Position numbers and translations under genes: made by a program. DNA of 30,529 nt from Schoenoplectus triqueter (lineage: Eukaryota > Streptophyta > Magnoliopsida > Poales > Cyperaceae): contig CAXKVV010001744.1 in NCBI GenBank assembly GCA_964058805.1, positions 1-30,529 of the forward strand, written 5' to 3'. Below, in pieces: positions 1-11,288 of this stretch; position 1 is the stretch's first letter, and each line of letters begins with the position of its first letter. The notes beneath the pieces are model-generated. The model saw only the letters and a list, made by a program, of their open reading frames with translations, did not search any database and was not told where the DNA came from.

Positions 1-430
1 CCCCCCATTAAACCATTAAAACGGAATAGAACTTGTATCTAAAATAAATGGTTCTACATTCAGTAATAGTATTTAGGATTTACCCAAGTATTTTCTGTAA
101 GAGTAAAGTAACTGTGACTTAAAGAAAAAAGAAATGGCAATTTTTGGTTATTTGCTAGTTTTATCTCAAAGGCAATGTTCAACTTTTCTCCCTTATTTGC
201 TAGTTTTAGCTTCTGGATAAGTTAAACTACTCTTTTTTAGTTTAGATTTAAATGCCAATTTTAATTAGAAATTTTAGTTTCAGAACGTTAAGTTAAGTAC
301 TATTTTTTAGTTTAGATTCAAAAAGATGAGATATGAAATCTTTGAAGGATACAAAAAATTCTGATGAATACGGAAGCAATAACTTATTTTGTATTGCATA
401 GTAAATATTATGTACTCATATATTTTTTAA

Positions 431-435
<5 letters not shown>

Positions 436-468
<33 letters not shown>
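436..468. repeat. (TA)n microsatellite
   Basis: About 16 uninterrupted TA dinucleotides. Such tracts are usually length-polymorphic. Confidence 0.95.
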
Positions 469-469
<1 letters not shown>

Positions 470-808
470 TTGTATACTATATTATAAAAAGTATATGTAC
501 TTGATACATTCAATAATTTTCAGTGTTCAATTTTTCGTAATGACCAAAAGACCTATAATCAAATGATATAGATCAATATTTTCAAAAACTAACGGTTCAG
601 ATTTCAGTAATATTATTTTTTTTCTCCATTTCATTTGATATTTTTACCATACAGTAATAAGAGGCCTAGAAAAAAACTTGTTCATCAATTATTTTTAAGT
701 TTTTTCATAAAAAGAAAACTATCCACCATACAACTTTAAAAAATATATTATATTTTTATTAAATAATAAATTAATTTTATTTATAAATTTAAGTGTCTTT
801 GACTCCTT

Positions 809-935
809 GTAATTGATCTAAATTATATCTAAGTAAATATATTATTTATTTATAAGTAAAATATATTATTTGTAATTGATTTAAACATAAATTATATCTA
901 AGTAAAATATATTATTTATTTATAACTAAAACATA
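809..935. repeat. Imperfect tandem duplication, about 63 bp period
   Basis: The segment beginning GTAATTGATCTAAATTATAT at 809 recurs from 872 with a six-base insertion and a few substitutions. Both copies share TATCTAAGTAAA and ATATATTATTTATTTATAA. It is a local duplication in AT-rich DNA with no sign of coding. Confidence 0.75.
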
Positions 936-1359
936 TAAATATTTCTAAAAGTAAAATAGTTACGGATAGATTTCTTTCTAGTGACAATTAATTACGTTCT
1001 TTTATACTTGATAGTTTTTTGAAACAGTCTCTCATCATTCTCTTCCAATTTGTAGTCTATATCCAAAAACTTCTTCGTTGCTATATGAAAATTCTGAACT
1101 GACATCTTGGCATTATCCTCTATTTCTCATCGCAATTTAATTCGGCTCCGTATATACTCTCTTTCAAACCGTCCAACCCAAAGAAACCTCTCTTTCTCTT
1201 AGAATTCAGAAATCCTGAATCCTGAAACCATCCTTAAATAAAAAATAATAATAGAAAGGATCATAGCCGGGGCTGGGGGCCACCTATCATTAAAGGAGGT
1301 TAGCCCAGAGAAGAAGCGTACGGAAAGGTTTGCGATCACCATCCGTGCTACAGTCTATC

Positions 1360-1369
1360 GACACGTGTC
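1360..1369. promoter_or_regulatory. Perfect G-box/ABRE palindrome, distal to any gene
   Basis: GACACGTGTC is a perfect 10-bp palindrome around the CACGTG core, the plant bZIP/bHLH binding site. It lies in a GC-balanced island about 2.6 kb upstream of the ERF start codon, so a role in that gene's regulation is possible but only inferred. A chance occurrence cannot be excluded. Confidence 0.35.
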
Positions 1370-3220
1370 CCCCCAAGTAGAGAACCACCTAAGATGCAGG
1401 ATTGCAGATGCAGCCCCCCTTTCCTCCCGTTTCTCTCACTGTGACTCCGTCGTCTCAATTTTAGTTTCAACTTTCAAGTCCCCACAAAACCTGACGCCCT
1501 TTTACTCCTTTATTGGCATCCAGCCGTGCGTGTGATGGCGACCTTTCTCTCTCTCCCTACCTTCATTTCGGTTAGAGAACGTGGAATGTAATAATTGATT
1601 TCATGTTTCGGTTTGGGCAGAGACGAAACAATGCCGAAATTTCACGATTTATTTCTGAGAATTTTACCCCAATAATCTCACTCAATATAAGTATTTGAAA
1701 TTAAACATATTAAATTAATGATTATAATTTCTTATATAAGTTATTAGAAAAAATAAATTTAGACGTTGTACCTTTTACTCATTCACAAGACTCACATTAA
1801 GAACTACTAATGAGAAGTGTCATAATTATTCAGTTAGTTCCTTGACTAAAAAAATTATATCTATATTTCCGTTCGTTCTTTCAGTCATTATTTCCAACCT
1901 TTTCTGTTCATTTAAATTTTTTAATTATATCAATTCTGAAATTTGGAGCAACAACGACTACCTCAGGTGGACAAATTGTGGACGCATTTGACCGAGTCTT
2001 GATACGATTCCAGATTAAAAAGTCTGTCCTTTTTTACATTCTCTGTTTATGGTACCAGCATGCATAAAATCCGTTCCACAATTAATAAGTGGATAATTTT
2101 CCTCAAAAAAATAAGTGGATAAATCCAGCTGTCTCCTCACAGCTCAGTACAGCAAATCGTTGTCCTCTCTTAGGCAGCAACACACATCCGGATATCCACT
2201 CCTCATTTATTCTCCATGACCTCAACTAAGACTCGGTCTACCAAAAAATAAATCATTTCATTTCCGAGCTTAATTTGGGTCGATATTTTCATGTGAATTT
2301 TAATTATACTGATTTTGAATTTTTTATGTACTACACGAATAATATTTTTTTTTATTAAAGGTAGTTATTGGTGTAATCTGGTGCAATTCTTTTCCAACTT
2401 TTTTCATGTGATTTTAAAAAGAATATTTAGTTGGATATAGTAATGTTAATGTATGTTATTTTTCTCAATGAAAAGAGTAAAAAAAAAGAGAGAAAGAAAC
2501 TTCTCCTTTCTACTTTTTTTGTTTGCTTTTACCTTTAATCAAATATTTTTAACCAGGGCATGGAATAAGAATACAAAGGTTTCTTTATCTTAAAAAAATG
2601 GCTAAAAAATTTGTTCTTATTTATTAGTTAATTAAATTAGAAAAGCGAGATATCAATTACACTCCTATATTTGTAGGTGTTATATAATTCTAAAATTGAA
2701 CACGTGTAACATGAAATGTACACAGTATCATTTATCAAATTAGAACAACGGATGTGAAGATGAAGTATTGTCAGGTTTAACTATTTTATTTTTACAAAAA
2801 GAAATCTTATCTTACTGTCCATCAAAATGAGCTAAAGTTGAAAAGTGAAGCACCACACTATACCAGTAAAAACATGAAATTGAAAAATGGAAGGAATAGT
2901 GAAACAATTATACATCCATCTTTTTTAATCATGAACAATAAAAATAACGTATGTATAGGCATTTAAAACATAAAAAACTGATTAAATGTTCACAAAAGAC
3001 AGCACCGATTGATACTTATCGTCTTGATTCCTAGCTAGCTATCGAGATAATCCTGACATTTCACTACAATTTTGTATACTTGAAGAAACGAGATATATTA
3101 GATCTGATATTTTTTTATTGGTATTAGATATTCATCATTATTGATAAATTATAGGCTTAGCGTATGATAAAAATATTCAAACCCTCTTCAAATAATATTA
3201 TTGTGTTATGCATTAATGCG

Positions 3221-3625
3221 TACTAGTTATATACCCGCGCGTTGCAGCAGACTCTTTTATTTAAACATTAAAATATTATAAGATAAAAAATATTATAAGA
3301 CTCTTTTAAATTATAAATTCACCAAATTATAGAGAAAGCTTATAATAAAGACTATATTTAATCTAACATATATTATCACCATTAATTTCTTACCAAATAT
3401 GCACAAGGTTGCTAAATAAAAAAATAATATTATGGAAATAATAGTATATATGGGAAAGAAATGGAGAGAAAGAGGAAATCAATGGACGCGATCACATACG
3501 TTCGATCAATCAAAAATAAATATTATCCGTCTAATTGAGGAATAAAATGGGTATAATAAAAAATTACCATGACAAAAAATAGACCCTCCAATTCTTAGAT
3601 ATTTTATATAATAGTATAGATATAT
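3221..3625. mobile_element. Putative short non-autonomous element
   Basis: The left side carries TATACCCGCGCGTTGCAG, and the right side ends in TATATAATAGTATAGATAT. I recall this pairing (a CCCGCGCGTTGC-type head and an ATAGTATAGAT-type tail) as recurrent in plant dispersed repeats, but I cannot assign a superfamily. No inverted termini or target-site duplication were found. Short reading frames within it show no family resemblance. Confidence 0.35.
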
Positions 3626-3864
3626 GCACCTTTTATTAACGCTCACTGAAAAATTATGAAAGCTTTCGTTAAGCGTACACCAAGTCCACATAATTGCATG
3701 AAACCCCCCATATAACTCTTCTTATAATATATCTAGTACCTTTGCTAGCGTAATCCCACAAATTGCAATATTGCATACCCACGTAGCTGCCTGGAAAGCA
3801 CCTAAATATTTGTTCTTCGCATGCCGCGTGGCAGCTTGCTGCTGTCCCTCTACTCCCTAATTCC

Positions 3865-3876
3865 TATATATATATA
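3865..3876 (+). promoter_or_regulatory. TATA box of the ERF gene
   Basis: TATATATATATA lies about 110 bases upstream of the ERF start codon, which predicts transcription from about 3895-3910 and an 80-90-base 5' UTR without an intron. The UTR sequence is C/A-rich, as is common in plant leaders. It is the best core promoter in this neighbourhood; the start site itself is inferred. Confidence 0.7.
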
Positions 3877-3986
3877 CTCGCTAATATCTCACTTCCTTAT
3901 CACTCATTTCCAAAGCCTCTTTCCTAAAATTATCCACAACAGACAGAACACTCATATTTATTAGACAGATACAAACCCCATCCACA

Positions 3987-4514
3987 ATGGAAGTGCAAAA
4001 CCTAGCTCAAACAAACAACCAATATAGGGGCGTGAGAAAGAGGAAGTGGGGCAAGTGGGTATCTGAGATCCGTGAACCAGGTAAGAAGACCCGTATCTGG
4101 CTTGGAAGTTTTGAGTCAGCGGAGATGGCCGCTGTCGCACATGATGTGGCGGCGCTACGATTGAAGGGAAGAGAAGCGCGCCTCAATTTTCCTGAGTTGA
4201 TCGGAAGCCTACCGCGGCCAGCCAGCTCAAATGCCGGCGACATTAGGTCTGCTGCCCATGAGGCGGCGACGCTAGTCCGGTATAAACCGGATATGGTTTT
4301 CTCTAGTCCGGTTGGACGGGACCTAGTCGAGCCTGACTTGGGTCACTTTGTGGCGCCAGAATGGGAGTTTGGAAATGACGAGCTAGAGTTAGACTCCCCA
4401 AAGCTCTGGGCTGAGCTGGCACAGGCTATGCTGATGGCCCCACCAGCATGGACATGTAATGTTGCAGACGTGGAGGACTGGACGCAGGGATCTCTCTGGG
4501 ACCCACTACTGTAG
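3987..4514 (+). CDS. AP2/ERF transcription factor, DREB subfamily (ERF group III / A-4-like)
   Basis: This intact, intronless 175-residue gene encodes a nuclear DNA-binding regulator. A single AP2/ERF domain spans about residues 12-70. It runs from [19 protein letters not shown] through RIWLGSF (36-42), the helix [17 protein letters not shown] and LNFPEL. Val25 and Glu30 correspond to the V14/E19 pair that marks DREB-type domains, known to favour DRE/CRT (CCGAC) sites. A conserved block after the domain, [20 protein letters not shown], and the acidic tail ending SLWDPLL resemble the ERF020-027-type members of group III. The tail is probably the activation region. There is no EAR repression motif. 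The start codon has good context (ACAATGG), and length and the lack of introns fit the family. Group III members are typically stress- or development-responsive; the exact orthologue is not assignable from sequence reading alone. Confidence 0.97.
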   Translation: MEVQNLAQTNNQYRGVRKRKWGKWVSEIREPGKKTRIWLGSFESAEMAAVAHDVAALRLKGREARLNFPELIGSLPRPASSNAGDIRSAAHEAATLVRYKPDMVFSSPVGRDLVEPDLGHFVAPEWEFGNDELELDSPKLWAELAQAMLMAPPAWTCNVADVEDWTQGSLWDPLL

Positions 4515-4800
4515 AAGTGATGAGGTTCGGCTTCGACTTCGAGGGTGAAAAAAAGGAGAGAATACCGTGATTTTTCAGTGCGGTTGGGTTGGGCCGATTT
4601 CTTACTTTATTGTGTGTTCCTGTTTGCTTGTTTTGTTTTCTGTTTGTGCGGGTTCTGGTTCATTAATTGTTAGGTGTAGGTTGTAGCCCGTGCAATTCAC
4701 GTGGATACTGATGAAATTCATTTGTTCTTTTTCCTAGGTAAATGAAATAAGGATGATCGGTGAAAATAAAAACCTATATATATATATATATATGAAGCTT
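4515..4800 (+). other. Probable 3' UTR and polyadenylation region of the ERF gene
   Basis: The stretch after the TAG stop is T/G-rich, with TTGTGTG and TTGTTTT elements, followed by A-rich AATGAAATAA near 4741 and AATAAAAACC near 4765. This arrangement is typical of plant far-upstream and near-upstream polyadenylation signals. A TA microsatellite (about 4775-4793) follows. The cleavage site is inferred. Confidence 0.45.
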
Positions 4801-4974
4801 CTGTTTAACAAATTATTGTCCGGGATTTATGCTAAGATATTAACATGTAAAATGCACTGATTGCATGATGATCAGTACTGTTGTTTAAAGTGCTAATATT
4901 TGAAATTGGTCGCTTTCAACTTGATTTATATATTGTAATTTATTATAAATCAAAACGTGTTTTAAAAACTTCTA

Positions 4975-5310
4975 GAGAAAAAATTATTACCGATTTTTGT
5001 TTTGACAATCTTGAGAACTAATTTTATATAAAAATCATAGAAAATCTTAAAAATAGAAAAAAAAATTACAAATATATTTTTATGCTTATGGATTGATTGT
5101 GATTCAATTTTGATGCAATTTTAGTGTAATATGGTATTCCATAGAAAATTGTTAAATTTAAATCATTTAAATTATTATATAATTTTGATGACTTTTGATA
5201 GAATCACAATCAATCCATAATTTTGAAGTTTTTTTAAGATTTTTATGAATTTATAAAGAGTTGTTGTCAAGATTGTCAAAATAAATAGTTGTCAATGGAT
5301 TCCGCCCTTT
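4975..5310. mobile_element. Inverted-repeat element (MITE), family A copy 1
   Basis: A perfect 20-bp inverted repeat, TTATGGATTGATTGTGATTC at 5086-5105 and its complement at 5201-5220, sits inside a longer imperfect fold. The outer arms carry TTTTGACAATCTTGA on the left and the complement of TATTTTGACAATCTTGACAA on the right. These outer arms match the element at 10605-10997, so they belong to one family. No coding capacity. The exact ends and a target-site duplication could not be fixed; the right side ends near GCCCTTTAG. Confidence 0.6.
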
Positions 5311-6740
5311 AGAATTAACATCTAAATGTATTGTGTTTTCCTTTTTAAAAATTAACTGATATAACTTTTGGTATGCACAATTTTATACATAGAGCTGTTT
5401 TTATGACTTCCTTCTAAAAGATATCTATTTTAGTGTAAATTAAATTTAAACAAAACAATATTTGTAATTTTTTTTACAGTTTTATGTTTTGTATATAAAT
5501 TAATTATTTTTACAAACTTCCAAATTTTATCAAGAAAAAAGCAACATGATTGATTACATAAAAATATCTATTGGAAAATATAAAATATATTTTGTTTTAA
5601 ATGAGGAAATATAAAATGAGAATTATAGAAAGTTGAAACTTAACTCTATTGACATAAAACTTTTTACTTAATCATTATTTCTTTCTGTCTCTGTGTGTGT
5701 GTGTGTGTGTTTTCTTTGTTGGGGGCGCAAAAGAGAAACCTTTTTATTTTATTTTTCAAATGTCGCCGTAATTTTCTGGAGGAGATAAAATAGCATTTCG
5801 AAAATAAAATTATTTATTTTTATTTCATTACAATTTTTTTCGTTAAAGATACGTTTTTACCATTTTTTAAATATTTTCTCGTGATTTAATGAAAATGGGT
5901 CCGTTGATGACCAAGGCCGCATGGAAGCAGCAGTCTCAAACTCTGAATATCTCTGCTACAGGGAATTAAATTGGCGAACCATTACTACAGTGTCAGTGCT
6001 TCAGTACCGTGGCATGGAGGATAGTGGTATTGATTTTCGGATCAACAGACAACAGCGAACGATATACATGTAAATGATTTATCCGGGCTTTGCAAAAATT
6101 ATTGTAATTAAAGAGTCAGTCCCGCTTAATCACGATTCACGACCCTGTAGTCTGTATTGTACGACTAATTTTTTTTTATTGAAAAGATGAGAATTAAGCT
6201 CTTAAATTTCATAATTATCTATATAGATCTCCATCTAATTTTCAAACTCGTGATCTTTCACACAAAAGATGTTGACTTTTGTCATTATTGACTATTAAAC
6301 GATCCATTTTCAATGCTAAAGTAGAGAGAATTACAGCACAACTGCATCAGAAGTACAGAGAATAATGGTTAGACCTTAATGCGACAAAAATGAATCCCTC
6401 AACGGCACAACCAGCTTCTTAAATTTTTATTTCCTCGAATTACTGAACTTGCATTTTTCATTTCCTGTTCTCCTTAACTTTTCTTCTACACAAAATTATT
6501 CCGGTACCCAATCAAGGTCTCATCAGAGTTAATTATTATTATCCGTAGGGCTGATTTTTATCGATACGGGTTTTAATATCTTTACTACATATGTTAAATG
6601 AGTTAACATATGATATGACTATGTTTCTAATATAATTATTTATATTTATGTCTATTCATGCAAATTAGAATCTAAAAGTGTAATTTTGATATATTCTGAT
6701 TTTGAAAGTTAATGATAGAGTTGTGTTTCCGAAAACTTAA
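5311..6740. other. Intergenic AT-rich DNA, no gene seen
   Basis: No supported gene. A (TG)n microsatellite lies at about 5692-5710. A slightly GC-richer patch at 5885-6060 begins with an ATG frame that stops after 23 codons and shows no family resemblance. The rest is AT-rich and unremarkable. Confidence 0.55.
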
Positions 6741-6810
6741 TTGTTATAGGTATGAACACTTAGTTTTAAGACACTAATTTACTAAACCCTATAAGATCTC
6801 CCTTAGTTCA

Positions 6811-6984
6811 TATTCATCTCGAATAGTTCTCGAGCTAAATATCCCTGAGCTCGAGAACTACTCAATATTCATCTCGAAAAGTTCTTGAGCTAGATATCTC
6901 TGAGCTCGAGAACTACTCAATATTCACCTTGAGCTGACCATTTTCAAGCTCGAGAACTACTCAATACTCATCTCGAGTATAACC
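6811..6984. repeat. 55-bp tandem repeat whose units fold into long hairpins
   Basis: Units start with TATTCATCTCGA at 6811, 6866 and 6921 (55-bp spacing); the third is shortened to 44 bp, and a partial fourth starts at 6965. In the first unit the arms TAGTTCTCGAGCT and AGCTCGAGAACTA pair perfectly over 13 bp around an 11-base loop. In the second, the left arm has two changes, one of which leaves a T-G wobble. It belongs to the sequence interrupted by the solo LTR at 7116-8692. Confidence 0.85.
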
Positions 6985-7115
6985 ATTCTCATAACTATCC
7001 ATGATCACGCTCAACAGTTACAAGTGATCAGATATGATCACAAATGATAATCATTCATGATCATGCGTACTCCACGATAGTTACATATAACCAGACACGT
7101 TTATATGTGTTAGCC

Positions 7116-8692
7116 TGTTAGTAAAGTGACATAGATGACCAATCAATTATGATGGTGCTCTTATTTTGTTTTATGTATTGGATGATTTGTATCATTTTGT
7201 TCCTTGAGTTTTAATATTTTATAGATTATTTGAGTTAATGACTTGAATTGTGAAACTCTATAAATGTTATTAAAATTCTGAATTGTCCTTAGTCCCATAT
7301 CATTAGCATGGAACACTGAATGGTAATATGAACTAGTATGTGGATTAATGCGCGATCAAGTTTTACAAATCACTGATACGTGTTATCTAGTTAATCACAT
7401 AAATATACATGTATGGGATGCATGATATTGGACCTGACCCACTTTGACTTGCTGTATGGATTGTGTTTGTATCATCAGCAAGGTCAAAAATTAGTATTAA
7501 TTCCATTATCTGAGATATTCATAATTCTAGATAATTAATGTATATTTTGTGCGATTATCAAACACTGCTTTTAACCGAGAGCTATAAAGGTAATTTCCGG
7601 ATATACATGAATTATGCTATGAATTATGAATAGTCAATATGATATTTTGTCCGTCTCATTTCTTATGAGATTAGTGATATCTCTGGGCCCCTTGATGTAG
7701 TGATAATTATTATGCATGTAATTTATAATTATGGGATGATCACATATAAATAATTATGCACTGAGGATCAAAAAAAATAATTAATGGTCAAGAATGACAC
7801 ATTCCGACGCTTGACATTAATTAATAGATATCATGTGACAAAGGAATTAAAGGATTACGATTTGTCTGTGTTTGATCGGGTGATCATAATGCATTGCTAG
7901 ATATCAATTATGATTTATAAATTAATGCATATTAATTTATTATCGATCATGACATGGATCTTACTGGGTCGCTCTATTTGACAAGTTGAAGTATAGAACA
8001 ATTAATTAATTATGCGGGTTATAATTAATTAAATTTGGATTGGATCAATTTAGGCGAGGCCCAAATTATAGATGAGATGCATTTGGGTTCGGACGATCCC
8101 AAACCCAAAAAAATAATTCGGCGAGAAAAAAAAATGTGCAAGGTGCTTGGTAATAACCAACAATTAATTGGCATGGTTAATTAAGCTTTTGGTTATAACT
8201 TCCCTACGTAAGAGTTAGTTTTTTTTTTCGTTCGCTGGCATCATGATCTGGCCAGAAGAGAGTTTTTTTCTCTCTTGTGCTATGGTGATCTGTGATCTGG
8301 GACATCTCATTCATTTATTTTGTTTTGATGGATTTCAATTCAATTGATCTATCCCTCTCATGTGTTGAGATCAAAAGGGATTTGAGATCTTGTTCTATTT
8401 GAGGTCTAGTAGCCTCGCTTCGACGTGTTAAGGAGTGCACACGGTAGAGGTTTCACGCTTGGGAAGCTTTCAAGAGACGAGATCAACACCGACGTCCTTG
8501 CGGTGATTGGTGAAGGCGCACACAACCACCATCAAAAGGAAATCATCGCACTTGATTACGATACCAAGTAAGGTATATTATTCACAAATTTATTTGTTAG
8601 ATTCGAATTTTATACACATGATTCTTGGTTTTCAATTGGATTGCGTGAAAAGTTTTAAAATTTCGCATCTCATGCACGTCTCAAACCCAACA
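7116..8692 (+). mobile_element. Putative solo LTR of a Ty1/copia-type retrotransposon
   Basis: The 1577-bp segment begins TGTTAG and ends CCCAACA, the usual TG...CA ends with a short terminal inverted repeat (TGTT/AACA). It is flanked by TAGCC on the left and TAACC on the right, a 5-bp target-site duplication with one transition. The 3' part, with GTTTCACGCTTGGGAAGC and GATACCAAGTAAGG, resembles the ends of plant copia LTRs as I remember them. No gag-pol, primer-binding site or polypurine tract adjoins it, so recombination between two LTRs is the likely origin. A reading frame at 8507-8695 is incidental. Confidence 0.55.
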
Positions 8693-8990
8693 TAACCATC
8701 CACGATCATGCGCACTCCAAGCATGATCTCTATGATTCTCCCTTCTATATAAGGCCATATCAAGGACTTAGTAGAGATCTATCTTTTCACACACGCACTG
8801 AACATATAGGTCATAGTAGCTCTCGTGCATATAATATACACACTTTCACTCTCAAACATCCTCATACACATCTATCCTCTCCATACGACGTGGACGCCTT
8901 AACCATGACGTATCAACATACATGTTAATAATATTATTCTGCAAACTCATTTGTAGACACCATCATTGATACAAATCTATTGTGCACCTA
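8693..8990 (+). other. Right-hand part of the interrupted repeat, with a TATA box
   Basis: ATCCACGATCATGCGCACTC at 8699-8718 resembles ATTCATGATCATGCGTACTC at about 7053-7072, on the other side of the solo LTR, so both flanks seem to be one older repeat. CTATATAAGGCC at about 8745 is a good TATA box, followed by a C/T- and CA-rich leader-like stretch, as seen in LTR promoters. I could not find that older element's ends. Confidence 0.4.
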
Positions 8991-9075
8991 AAATAAATTA
9001 TTACATATATGTTAACTATTCTATTATACAAATTAATTTAATTTATAAAGTATTACTAGTGTTGAACCTAAATGA

Positions 9076-9083
9076 GTTATTTT
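9076..9083. repeat. Left 8-bp target-site duplication of the hAT MITE
   Basis: GTTATTTT directly abuts the element's TAGGGTT end. The identical octamer follows the other end at 9514-9521. Confidence 0.85.
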
Positions 9084-9513
9084 TAGGGTTATCAGAAGAA
9101 TACATAGCTCGTTGATTGCTCGTAACTCGCTCGGGATTAACTCAAATTTGAGTTAGACCCGACTCATCTTGCTGAGGCCGTTAGACTCGTTAAACTATTC
9201 ATATTTATTATTTATATTATTTTATTATATATTTTTTAGTGTATTGTATAAGTTATAATTCAATATAGATGAAATTATTATTTGAAATATGCATAAAACT
9301 CTATTGCTATTGATTCTTGTTAATTTTTTAAATTTAGTATAAAATATTTATATATAATATTATTAATTACTAAATGAACTCTTAACAAGTCAGTTTGACT
9401 CGCTCGTTAAATTTAATGAGTCAATCTCAAGCTAGTATTTTTAGCTCGTTAAATTAATGAGTCGATCTCAAGCTTAGCTTGGCTCAGGTCGACTCAACCT
9501 ATTTACAACCCTA
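9084..9513. mobile_element. hAT-type MITE, 430 bp, with perfect target-site duplication
   Basis: The left end is TAGGGTTATCA. The right end is AACCCTA, which read inversely is TAGGGTTGTAA; the ends are flanked by identical octamers GTTATTTT. An 8-bp duplication with TAGGGTT-type termini is diagnostic of hAT elements. Inside, both subterminal regions carry CTCG-rich motifs (GCTCGTTAAATTAATGAGTC, ACTCGCTCG) around an AT-rich core. This matches a widespread class of plant non-autonomous hAT elements as I recall it. It has no coding capacity and would need a transposase supplied elsewhere. Confidence 0.88.
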
Positions 9514-9521
9514 GTTATTTT

Positions 9522-10604
9522 GTATACTAGGGTTGTTCATTGGGTTTCACAAAAAAAAAATAATAGTGCGTGCATAAATAATTAGATATTTTGAAATGAA
9601 AAATTCTATAAATAGTTTTTATTAACCAAATTTTGAACATAAAATAATATTTTTTAAAATGCTAAAAATATGTACAATGACAAATACTATATTAGCTACA
9701 TAATAATTAATTCATAAAAAATAAAGAATTATATTGGTATAATATTTAAATTATATTTTAGATATATCATACCATCTTTTTAGATGAGGAAGAGGAAAAT
9801 AATAAGAATTATTTTGATTAAAATAAATGAAAAGAGAAACAAAATCAATGATAGAGATTTCATATATAATATGCTAGCTAGAAAGTTTGAAATTGTCCAT
9901 GCATTTGGGAGTTGCATTAAAACTGATTTAAATAATTAACCTTCTATTTAGCAAACATAGTAAAGTTAAAGTGGTGTGAAAGTTAAATTATTCTAAAATA
10001 GTGATGTTAATAGTAATGAAATAAATAGATGAAGTAGTTCGTGTGAAAGGTTTTGAAGGGAAAATTTTTTAGTGCTCTAATTTTAAAGCACCTATGAAAA
10101 TATTTTAATTTTGCATCACATTAAATCATTCTGTTTTGATATTTAAAGTGATTTAAAGTACTTTAAATTCTTCTCCCTACAAATGGTTTTGAAGTAAGTT
10201 GACGTAAGGTTTCAAAAAAAGGCTTTTGTTCCAGCAAATTTAAAGCTGAGGCATTGTAAGTTACTACACTTGTTTAAATACTGTTTTATCTATCAAATAC
10301 TCATGTCATTTTCTTTAATTTTGAATTTGAAGTTTGATAGCATTTTCATTATTATTCATCAATAGTTTCTAGTTGGATTCTACACAAATAAAGCTAGAAA
10401 AGTTCGTTATATTCTTGACTGATGATTGTTACTGCAGTACTATTCTAAATCATAGAAAATTTGTTATATTTTAAAAAAATATATATTTTTGGACTTATTT
10501 AAAAAATATTATCGAGTTTATAATTGAATTTTATCTATAAATCCCCTTTCTTTTGTAAAATACAAAAGAAAATGATATAATGTTCTCGTAACTAATATTT
10601 AATT
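9522..10604. other. Intergenic AT-rich DNA, no gene seen
   Basis: No reading frame or RNA gene is supported. At 9528, CTAGGGTTGTTCATTGGG looks like one more hAT-type end just outside the MITE, but no partner end was found. The remainder is low-complexity A/T. Confidence 0.5.
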
Positions 10605-10997
10605 GAGAAGGGATCGGTTGACAATGGGTTATTTTGACAATCTTGACAATGAACCTCTAAATAAATACAAAAAAAATCTTAAAAAATAAAAAAAAAGTTT
10701 ATAGATGTGTTCTTCTATCTTTAGATTGATGGTCATTCAAATTTCATATAATTTCGTTATAGTTTGTTAGTTCATCAAAGACCATCAAATTTTTTTATAA
10801 TTTACAATGGTTCCAATTTAACGGTATTTGATGGACTATCAAACGATAATGAAATTGTATAAAATTTGAATGACTATCAATCTAAAGGTAGAAAAACACA
10901 TCTATATATTTTTTTATTTTTAAGATTTTTTTTATATTTATTTAGAGGTTCATTGTCAAGGTTGTCAAAATAACCCATTGTCAACCTATCCCCACTC
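10605..10997. mobile_element. Long-TIR MITE, family A copy 2 (best preserved), Mutator-like?
   Basis: The two halves are near-perfect inverted copies. GGTTGACAATGGGTTATTTT near 10617 pairs with its complement near 10986, and the pairing continues through TGACAATGAACCTCTAAATA and further inwards, so the whole 393 bp can fold back. Candidate 9-bp flanks TATTTAATT (10596-10604) and TATTTTAAT (10998-11006) match apart from a one-base slip. A 9-bp duplication with long inverted ends would suggest a Mutator-like origin, but this is tentative. No coding capacity. Relatives lie at 4975-5310 and 11061-11288. Confidence 0.8.
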
Positions 10998-11060
10998 TAT
11001 TTTAATATACTAATCTGTAGTTACATAATTTTAAATAACAACATAGTATGTTATTCTTAC

Positions 11061-11288
11061 GAGAATGATTAGTTGACAATCCAAATTGCATGACGCTTGT
11101 AATAGTCTAAATTTAATAAGTTTTGATAAAATCTTAGATACTCAGATCGCCTGAAATTTGAAACACGATCAATTTATAAGTTCAAAAATAATGTTTGTAG
11201 AATATTTTCTATTTTTAAGATTTTTAAGAACTTATTTAAAAATTATTATTCTGGTTTTCAAAATAGTCATTGTTAAATATATCCCCTC
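11061..11288. mobile_element. Degenerate family A MITE, copy 3
   Basis: The left end GAGAATGATTAGTTGACAAT and the inverse of the right end, GAGGGGATATATTTAACAAT, resemble the ends of the element at 10605-10997. The right half also keeps TTTTAAGATTTTTAAGAACT and TTTTCAAAATAGTCATTG. It is shorter (228 bp) and much diverged, with no clear target-site duplication. It lies only 63 bp from copy 2. Confidence 0.5.

Larger units (their letters stand above)
1..3220. other. AT-rich intergenic DNA upstream of the ERF gene
   Basis: No open reading frame or RNA gene could be recognised on either strand. The stretch is very AT-rich except for a more GC-balanced island at about 1140-1600, which contains the palindrome GACACGTGTC. 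Contents listed separately are the TA microsatellite, the 63-bp tandem duplication and the G-box. The rest looks like ordinary plant intergenic DNA with decayed repeats. Confidence 0.6.

Noticed and set aside
4007..4243. 78-codon minus-strand frame
   Set aside because: It is antisense to the AP2 domain of the ERF gene.
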